This document shows, piece after piece, positions 6,379-10,920 of a stretch of 10,920 bases of DNA. Position 1 is the stretch's first letter. Every line of letters starts with the position of its first letter. The translations under genes were made by a program, and so were the position numbers. Origin of the DNA: Methanobacteriota archaeon. GTDB lineage: Archaea; Thermoplasmatota; Thermoplasmata; RBG-16-68-12. A model generated the notes under the pieces. The model ran no database searches. It worked only from the letters and a program-made list of their open reading frames with translations, and was not told the DNA's origin. The stretch is taken from contig VBLS01000030.1 in the NCBI GenBank assembly GCA_005878635.1, positions 1 to 10,920 on the forward strand, read 5' to 3'.

Positions 6379-6401
6379 GGGGGAGGGATGGGCGAAAGTG
6401 C
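6379..6401 (-). promoter_or_regulatory. Conserved 23-base upstream element, copy 2
   Basis: On the minus strand it begins GCACTTTCGCCC and ends CTCCCCC, identical to the xseA copy except for one base. It ends 30 bases before ATG 6348. CTCTTATGG follows at about 6363-6371 and could serve as a weak TATA box. The element probably belongs to the promoter of the small-protein and GNAT genes. The surrounding gap, 6367-6526, holds nothing else I can identify. Confidence 0.5.
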
Positions 6402-6526
6402 CTCAGAGTCACCCGGTTCAGGAAGAGGTCGATCGCCCAGCCGCCGGAGATGAAACCAGGGATGAGGAAAGCTCGTCAAGGAAACGGCGACGTCCGTCAC
6501 CGGCGCGAAGGGTTCCTCGGAACGCG

Positions 6527-8233
6527 TCACCGCAAGGCCCTCGCGATGTATCCATCGATCGCCGTGCGGAGGGTCTGGAGGGACACCGCGCCGTTCTCGA
6601 GGACCGCGTCGTGGAAGGCGCGCAGGTCGAACCGCGGACCGAGCCGCGTCTCCGCGTCGGCGCGAAGGCGCCGGATCTCGAGCTGGCCGACCTTGTAGGC
6701 GAGCGCCTGTCCCGGCCAGGCGATGTAGCGGTCCACCTCGTTCACGATGTTGTTCTCCGCGAGGGCGGTGTTCGCGAGCATGAACTCGATCGCTTGGTTC
6801 CGGGTCCAGCCCTTCGCGTGCATGCCCGTGTCGACCACGAGCCGGCACGCGCGCCATGCGTCGTAGGACAGCACCCCGATCCGGTCGAGGTCCGCGGTAT
6901 ACAGGCCCATCTCGTCCGCCAGGCGCTCCGTGTAGAGGCCCCATCCCTCCGTGAACGCCGTCACCCCGAGGTGCTTTCGGAACGCCGGGAGACCTTCGAG
7001 TTCCTGCGCGATCGCGATTTGCAAATGATGTCCGGGGATCGACTCGTGGTACGCGAGGACCTCTGCCTCGTACCGAGGCCGCGTCTCCGGCGCATGCGTG
7101 TTGATGTAGTACCGCCCCGGCCGCGAGCCGTCCGCGGCGGGCGACCGGTAATAGGCGATCGTCGAGTGCTTCTCCTCGTGCGGCTCGATGCGGACGACCT
7201 CGCACTCGGCCTTCGGCAGCCGGCCGAAATACCGCGGGATCGCGCGACGCGCGCGGGCGAGGGCCTGCCGGGCTTTGTCCTCGACCTCGTCGCGCGTGCG
7301 GAAGTAAAGGGCAGGGTCCGTGCGGAGCTTCTTGAGGATCTCGGCGCGGTCGCTCGTCCCGAGCGCCTTCTCCCCGAGGGCTTCGAGCTCGCGGTTGATT
7401 CGCGCCACTTCCCGCGTCCCGGTCGCGTGCAGCTCGTCCGGCGAAAGGTCGAGCGCGGTGTAGCTGTGGATCAGCCGCCGATAGGCCGCGGTCCCTCCCG
7501 GGACATGCATCAGACCGGGTCGCTCATCCGGGCGGGCCTGCGGGAGGATCTCGGTTCGCAGGACGTCCCCGAGGCGGACGAACGCGGGCCGGACGCGATC
7601 GCGGATCGCCGAGGTGAGGCCGTCGCGGAACGCGGTCCGGTCGGCCGCCTTCCATTTCCCGTGGGGGTCCGCGAGCGGTTTCAGGAGCGGCCACGCCTCG
7701 ACTTCTTTGACCGCGAGATCGTCGATCTGCTCGATGACCTTGAGGACGCCGGAGCGGACGGCGACCCGGCCCCCCTGAAGTCCGCGCCGGAGGTTCGCGA
7801 CATGGTCCTCCAGGTACGAGGCCATGGCGCCCCATCGGGTGACCATTCGGCGTCCATCGACGGCCGTGCGGACCGCCTGGTACGACTCGACGTTGAGGAG
7901 CGTAACGGCCGGGCCGTTCAACGGGTCCACCGTCCATTCCTCCACGTCCGAGAGCGCCCAATCGAGATCCGTCCGGATCGACGTGACCAGCTCGGACCGC
8001 GTCGTCCGCTCGGCCGGACGGAGCCCTTCCTCGGGGACGGCGATCGCTCGTTTGTGAAACGCCTCGAGCTCCGCGATCCACTCGGCACGGCCCTCCGGCG
8101 TGATGTCCGGGAGCCGGTCGTCGTAGCCGCGCATCCCGATCGCGGTCGCGAAGAGCGGGCTCTGGCGGAGGTACGCATCCCAGTAGGCTTTCGCGAGCGG
8201 CGCGAGTCGATGGGACCCCGCGGCGCTCTTCAT
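6527..8233 (-). CDS. DUF885-family putative zinc metallopeptidase
   Basis: The 568-residue protein matches the DUF885 family of predicted metallopeptidases. The key signature HESIPGHHLQ is at about residues 396-405, and FTEGWGLYTERL follows some 20 residues later from about 427. This gives the H-E-x-x-P-G-H zinc site and a downstream Glu. Other family traits are the N-terminal AYWDAYLRQSPLFATAIGMRGYDDRLPD, the PGRYYINTHAPETRPRYEAEVLAYHE segment before the zinc site, and IAWPGQALAYKVGQLEIRRLR near the C-terminus. There is no signal peptide or membrane helix, so it should act in the cytoplasm. Some family members have been described as peptidases, but the natural substrate here is unknown. ATG 8233 lies eight bases past the stop of the TIM-barrel gene; GTG 8278 in the same frame would overlap that gene by 37 bases. 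Either way the two appear co-transcribed. Confidence 0.88.
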   Translation of the reverse strand: MKSAAGSHRLAPLAKAYWDAYLRQSPLFATAIGMRGYDDRLPDITPEGRAEWIAELEAFHKRAIAVPEEGLRPAERTTRSELVTSIRTDLDWALSDVEEWTVDPLNGPAVTLLNVESYQAVRTAVDGRRMVTRWGAMASYLEDHVANLRRGLQGGRVAVRSGVLKVIEQIDDLAVKEVEAWPLLKPLADPHGKWKAADRTAFRDGLTSAIRDRVRPAFVRLGDVLRTEILPQARPDERPGLMHVPGGTAAYRRLIHSYTALDLSPDELHATGTREVARINRELEALGEKALGTSDRAEILKKLRTDPALYFRTRDEVEDKARQALARARRAIPRYFGRLPKAECEVVRIEPHEEKHSTIAYYRSPAADGSRPGRYYINTHAPETRPRYEAEVLAYHESIPGHHLQIAIAQELEGLPAFRKHLGVTAFTEGWGLYTERLADEMGLYTADLDRIGVLSYDAWRACRLVVDTGMHAKGWTRNQAIEFMLANTALAENNIVNEVDRYIAWPGQALAYKVGQLEIRRLRADAETRLGPRFDLRAFHDAVLENGAVSLQTLRTAIDGYIARALR

Positions 8234-8241
8234 CGACTTCG

Positions 8242-8979
8242 TCACGGTCGAGTCCACCGTCGCATCTTGCGGAGGCACGCCTTCTTGTCGTCCGGGGTGC
8301 CCTTGAAGATTTCCAGGGTCGCGGGCCCCTCGTAGCCGCGCGCCTTCAGGGCGGCCACGTCCCTCGCGAGGTCGATCGTCCCCTGGCCGAACGGCAGGTG
8401 CTCGTCCCCCGCCTCGCCGGGTCCCCCGTGATTGTCGTGAATGTGCGCGAGGCCCAACCGGTCTCCGAGGACCGCGAGGTAGTGGCGGGCCCCGTCCGTC
8501 CGCTGGTCGAGATGGGCGTGCCCGACATCGAGGCAGTGCCGCAGGTCGGGGACCGCATCGAGGGCCTTCCGCAGGACCTCCGGCGGCTCGTCGACGTTCT
8601 CGAGGGTCACGAGGACGTCCCGGTCCGTCGCGGCGTCGACGAGGTCCGAGAGCCAGGAGGTCTTCGCCCCCGCCGCGATGCGCGGGGCCGAGCGCGCCTC
8701 CAGGAAATGGGCGTTGAAGACCTCCGTGCCGACCGGCGCGAGGGCGTCCATGAAGCCGACGAACCGCGCGAGGTCCGCCTGGTGGAACTGGGACGGCGGC
8801 AGGTGCGCCGTCAGGAGGGGGATGCGCTTCGCAAGGACCTCGGCCTCGGCCTGCAATTTCTCCGGCTCCCAGGTGATCCAGGTCAGGTCGAGTTCCGCGT
8901 AGTCGAAGCCCGCCTCACGGATCTCGTCGATCTGTTTCAGGAACGGCTCGCGGCTGTAGGTCGAGGCGCCGATCCGCAT
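8242..8979 (-). CDS. TIM-barrel protein of the endonuclease IV / xylose isomerase superfamily
   Basis: The 245 residues form a metal-dependent TIM barrel (AP_endonuc_2 type): MRIGASTYS, AGFDYAELDL, LLTAHLPP, VFNAHF, VTLENV, HCLDVGHAHL, LAHIHDNHGG, DEHLPFGQGTID and TLEIFKG. Nine side chains line up with the metal ligands of E. coli endonuclease IV: His59, His91, Glu127, Asp151, His154, His179, Asp192, His194 and Glu223. This alignment was made by eye. The protein is about 40 residues shorter than Nfo. The superfamily includes AP endonucleases, which cut DNA at abasic sites, and sugar isomerases or epimerases, which share much of the metal site, so the reaction is open. ATG 8979 lies about 28 bases from a TATA box, which fits a leaderless mRNA. 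The DUF885 gene follows directly, and the exporter gene diverges upstream. Confidence 0.85.
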   Translation of the reverse strand: MRIGASTYSREPFLKQIDEIREAGFDYAELDLTWITWEPEKLQAEAEVLAKRIPLLTAHLPPSQFHQADLARFVGFMDALAPVGTEVFNAHFLEARSAPRIAAGAKTSWLSDLVDAATDRDVLVTLENVDEPPEVLRKALDAVPDLRHCLDVGHAHLDQRTDGARHYLAVLGDRLGLAHIHDNHGGPGEAGDEHLPFGQGTIDLARDVAALKARGYEGPATLEIFKGTPDDKKACLRKMRRWTRP

Positions 8980-9003
8980 CGGGCCGTCGTACCGTCGCGG
9001 TCG

Positions 9004-9012
9004 CTATAAGGG
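9004..9012. promoter_or_regulatory. TATA box of the TIM-barrel gene, possibly shared with the exporter gene
   Basis: The minus strand reads CCCTTATAG, centred about 28 bases before ATG 8979, which is the standard archaeal TATA-to-start distance for a leaderless transcript. Read on the plus strand it is CTATAAGGG and would place a start near 9033, some 20 bases before the GTG at 9055. The 75-base gap has no other obvious TATA sequence, so both genes may depend on it. Confidence 0.6.
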
Positions 9013-9054
9013 TTCCCGCGGCACGCTGATGGTGCCCCGCGACATCGCGGCGCC

Positions 9055-9666
9055 GTGGCCTTCGACGTGTTCGTGACGGTCCTCGCCGGCGTCGGGATCG
9101 GCTTGTCCCTCGCGGCGCCGCCGGGCCCCGTGAACGCGGTCATCGCCTCGCACACGGTAACGCGATCGTGGCGCGCGGGTTTCCTGGTCGGCGTCGGCGC
9201 GACGACCGCGGACACGATCTTCCTGGCCATCACGATCCTCGCGCGCTCCGTCGTCGCGGGCATCGAGCCTTACGTCCCCTTCATCGCCCTCCTCGGCGCG
9301 GGCGTCATGGTCTATTTCGCATGGAGCACGGCAAAGGTTTGGAAGCGGGCCGATGCGATCGTCGGATCGACGCCGGAGGCGCACGCGAAATCTTACGCCA
9401 CCGGGCTGTCCGTGAACCTCACGAGTCCCTATCCGATCCTCTGGTGGCTCACCGCGGGTCTCGTCCTCATCCGCCAGCTCGGCCCCGCGGTCCTCGTCGG
9501 CTTCTTCGCGGGCCTCCTGCTCTGGATCAGCGCGTTCCCCTTCGCTCTGCGGGAGGCGCAGCGGCGCGTCGCGCAGGCCTACCGGGCGGTCCTCCTCTTT
9601 TCGATCGCCTGCCTGCTCGCCTTCGCCGCCTGGCTCGTCTGGTCCGCGGTGGCCGCCCTCCCGTGA
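9055..9666 (+). CDS. LysE-family (RhtB-like) amino acid exporter
   Basis: This 203-residue inner-membrane protein has about six hydrophobic helices, as usual for the LysE/RhtB superfamily of amino acid and small-metabolite exporters. The family signature near the N-terminus is present: AGVGIGLSLAAPPGPVNAVI at 11-30, with the conserved PGP-x-N. The mid-protein signature NLTSPYPILWWLTAG at 121-135 corresponds to the N-x-x-x-P-x-x-x-x-(F/W)(F/W) loop. A charged loop (AKVWKRADAIVGSTPEAHAKS) lies between helices 3 and 4. The substrate cannot be assigned from sequence. The only start after an in-frame stop at 9007 is GTG 9055, with no Shine-Dalgarno sequence. It stands alone on its strand and ends 30 bases before the convergent SHOCT gene. 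Confidence 0.88.
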   Translation: MAFDVFVTVLAGVGIGLSLAAPPGPVNAVIASHTVTRSWRAGFLVGVGATTADTIFLAITILARSVVAGIEPYVPFIALLGAGVMVYFAWSTAKVWKRADAIVGSTPEAHAKSYATGLSVNLTSPYPILWWLTAGLVLIRQLGPAVLVGFFAGLLLWISAFPFALREAQRRVAQAYRAVLLFSIACLLAFAAWLVWSAVAALP

Positions 9667-9696
9667 TTGGACGGCGACCGACCGCGGTGTTTCGTC

Positions 9697-10050
9697 TCAG
9701 CGGTGCTGCTCGAGGTCGCCCATCATCTGCTCGAACTGCTCGCGGGTGATCTCTCCGCGGGCATACCGGCTCCTCAAGATCGCGTGGGCGTCGTCCCCGT
9801 ACCGCCAGTAGTGCCGGCCGTATCCGCCCCAACCCCAGCCGCCCCACCAGCGCATTCCCCAGAAGAAGAGGAAGAACAGGAGGAAGAAGACCCAGCCGAA
9901 CCCGAAGAAGGGAAAGAAGACGAACCCGGTCCCGGGGCCGCGGATGGCGTACGCGACCAGGGAAGCGGCGATCACGAGGCCGATGACCACGAGGAATCCG
10001 ACGAAGGGCCACAGGAAGGCCCGCCGGGGATAGCCCGAGGGAAGGCTCAT
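9697..10050 (-). CDS. SHOCT-domain membrane protein, aromatic-rich
   Basis: The 117-residue protein has two membrane helices, about 12-36 and 43-66, the second very rich in Phe (GFVFFPFFGFGWVFFLLFF). A Gly/Trp/Tyr-rich linker follows (MRWWGGWGWGGYGRHYWRYG), then a C-terminal SHOCT domain at 86-114 (DDAHAILRSRYARGEITREQFEQMMGDLEQ). SHOCT is a short helical module found at the ends of many unrelated proteins and thought to aid oligomerisation or binding. The ATG overlaps the TGA of the padR gene by four bases (ATGA), so translation is probably coupled and PadR likely controls this gene. A role in sensing or resisting membrane stress is plausible for PadR-linked membrane proteins but is inference only. 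Confidence 0.8.
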   Translation of the reverse strand: MSLPSGYPRRAFLWPFVGFLVVIGLVIAASLVAYAIRGPGTGFVFFPFFGFGWVFFLLFFLFFWGMRWWGGWGWGGYGRHYWRYGDDAHAILRSRYARGEITREQFEQMMGDLEQHR

Positions 10051-10484
10051 GCCCGGCCCCCTGCCTCCGCGACGGCCTGGAGCCGCCGCGCGATCTTCTC
10101 GATCGCCTCGCGATGCGGTTGCAACTTCGACGCGTCCGAGGACTTCAGGTCCTCGAAGTACGCCACGTATCCTTCCATCTCACTCACCATTTCCGGGATG
10201 CCCTGCGGCCGCCGGCGGCCCATGCCCGGGACCCATTCGAACTCCTCCCGGACCTTCGGGTTCAGTTCGTACCGCCCGTCCGCTCGCTTCTGGATCAGGC
10301 CTTCCCGTTCCAGGTCCGCGAGGAGCGGATAGATGGATCCGGGGGAGGGCCGCCACCAGCCTTGCGTCATCTGCTCGATCGCATCGACGACTTCGGCCCC
10401 GTTCTTCGGGGACCGCGAGATCAGCGACAGGGTCCACATCCGGAGGCCCCTCCGCCCGTGCATCTTCCACGCGAACGGCCACAT
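10047..10484 (-). CDS. PadR-family transcriptional regulator
   Basis: This is a 145-residue DNA-binding regulator of the PadR family, which act as dimers and often repress their own promoter and a neighbouring membrane-protein gene. The winged helix-turn-helix covers about 12-75: GLRMWTLSLISRSPKNGAEVVDAIEQM, then the signature WRPSPGSIYPLLADLEREGLI and the wing QKRADGRYELNPKVREEF. A helical C-terminal part (EMVSEMEGYVAYFEDLK and LQPHREAIEKIARRLQAV) would form the dimer. The frame is open further upstream to 10613, but ATG 10484 was chosen because conserved sequence starts there and a TATA-like sequence with palindromes lies directly before it; the longer reading would translate that control region. 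It is the first gene of a two-gene operon with the SHOCT gene. Confidence 0.87.
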   Translation of the reverse strand: MWPFAWKMHGRRGLRMWTLSLISRSPKNGAEVVDAIEQMTQGWWRPSPGSIYPLLADLEREGLIQKRADGRYELNPKVREEFEWVPGMGRRRPQGIPEMVSEMEGYVAYFEDLKSSDASKLQPHREAIEKIARRLQAVAEAGGRA

Positions 10485-10494
10485 GGTATCGACG

Positions 10495-10523
10495 TTCCGA
10501 TATCGGAATACCGATATATCAAG
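10495..10523 (-). promoter_or_regulatory. padR promoter with overlapping palindromes (probable autoregulatory operator)
   Basis: TTCCGATATCGGAA at 10495-10508 is a perfect 14-base palindrome. It overlaps a second inverted repeat at 10500-10517, ATATCGG-AATA-CCGATAT, giving CCGATAT twice at 15-base spacing. On the minus strand GATATATC at 10513-10520 can serve as the TATA box, centred about 32 bases before ATG 10484. A dimer bound here would cover the TATA box and the likely transcription start, so repression by PadR is the simplest reading. Binding is inferred from position and symmetry. Confidence 0.6.
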
Positions 10524-10560
10524 CTGTGTGAGGCCTGCCCGCGGATTCCGCCCCCTTGCA

Positions 10561-10920
10561 TTACCATCCGAGGCGGAGATGGCCCGCGGCCCGGATCCCA
10601 TGCCACCCGCCATCGGACTCGAGGCCGAGGATCCGCGGGACCGTATGATCGAAGTCGTCCAGGGTCATCTGGTTCGGCGGGACCGCCGCGTACCAGTCCG
10701 ACGTGCCCGTGTCGAGGCGATCGATCCGCACCCCTCCCTTGCGGTGCGTGACGCGGACCACGCGATCCGCGCTCTCGTACAGCTGACGTCGGATGGACCG
10801 GCGGCGGTTCAGCTTCGCCAGGCCCGCGTTCGTCACGAGGCCGACGACCTCCCGGTCCGCGACCGTCTGGCGGGCCGCGCGCATGGACCGCTGGAACAGC
10901 TGGTGGGCCTCGCGCAGCTC
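10561..10920 (-). CDS. Unrecognised protein, C-terminal 119 residues
   Basis: The frame stays open to the right edge of the window, so the gene starts beyond it; the ATG at 10884 is probably internal. The visible part starts ELREAHQLFQRSMRAARQTV, continues VVGLVTNAGLAKLNRRRSIRRQLYESADRVVRV and RIDRLDTGTSDWYAAVPPNQMTL, and ends with HGIRAAGHLRLGW before a TAA. It is basic in its first half, soluble, and without clear motifs or membrane helices. Codon use and GC match the other genes of the region, which supports it being real. I cannot assign a family. The stop lies 77 bases upstream of the padR start on the same strand, a gap filled largely by the padR promoter. Confidence 0.55.
   Translation of the reverse strand, partial: ELREAHQLFQRSMRAARQTVADREVVGLVTNAGLAKLNRRRSIRRQLYESADRVVRVTHRKGGVRIDRLDTGTSDWYAAVPPNQMTLDDFDHTVPRILGLESDGGWHGIRAAGHLRLGW

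Noticed and set aside
6332..8335. Plus-strand frame of 667 codons
   Set aside because: It lies opposite the DUF885 gene, whose zinc motifs are clear. The translation is Arg/Asp/Pro-rich with no domain pattern, as expected of an antisense shadow in high-GC DNA.
10113..10751. Plus-strand frame of 212 codons
   Set aside because: It is antisense to padR and its promoter, and the PadR signature on the other strand is unambiguous.

Overview
The window looks like a high-GC archaeal chromosome, most likely a member of the Thermoplasmatota or a related euryarchaeal lineage. This rests on an archaeal-type family B DNA polymerase carrying an intein, a TATA box placed for leaderless transcription about 28 bases before a start codon, ATG/GTG starts without clear Shine-Dalgarno sequences, a PadR regulator paired with a SHOCT-domain membrane protein, and a small protein resembling a conserved euryarchaeal family. 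The phylum assignment is inference; no rRNA gene is present.

Layout. The left edge holds the last 35 codons of pyrE (+). Then come xseA and xseB (+), the two exonuclease VII subunits, overlapping by four bases. Convergent to them, with a 10-base gap, is a long family B polymerase gene (-) interrupted at motif B by a 188-residue mini-intein. From about 4652 to 5591 lies a lower-GC tract with one orphan two-helix membrane protein (+), two inverted-repeat sites and no other convincing gene. From 5592 to 8979 four genes run on the minus strand: a TIM-barrel protein of the endonuclease IV/xylose isomerase superfamily, a DUF885 metallopeptidase-like protein, a small conserved archaeal protein and a GNAT acetyltransferase. 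These form two likely pairs (TIM barrel + DUF885, small protein + GNAT). A LysE-type exporter (+) diverges from the TIM-barrel gene across a TATA-containing gap of 75 bases. At the right end a PadR regulator and a SHOCT membrane protein form a minus-strand operon with a palindromic operator-like site, and the C-terminal part of an unrecognised gene (-) runs off the window.

How the parts relate. Two DNA-metabolism units (exonuclease VII and a PolB2-like polymerase) sit back to back, and a possible AP-endonuclease-like protein lies further on, but nothing proves they act together. The most unusual pattern is a 23-base element, beginning GCACTTTC and ending CTCCCCC, found in the same orientation near the 5' ends of xseA, the polymerase gene and the small-protein gene. 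In two cases it is about 30 bases before the start codon, just upstream of a weak TATA-like sequence. In the polymerase it lies inside the reading frame, making that gene's 5' end suspicious. The polymerase also lacks several expected exonuclease residues and one motif C aspartate, as reported for archaeal PolB2 proteins, and its intein ends in Gly-Gln rather than His-Asn. I see no CRISPR array, transposase, tRNA, rRNA or recognisable defence cassette.
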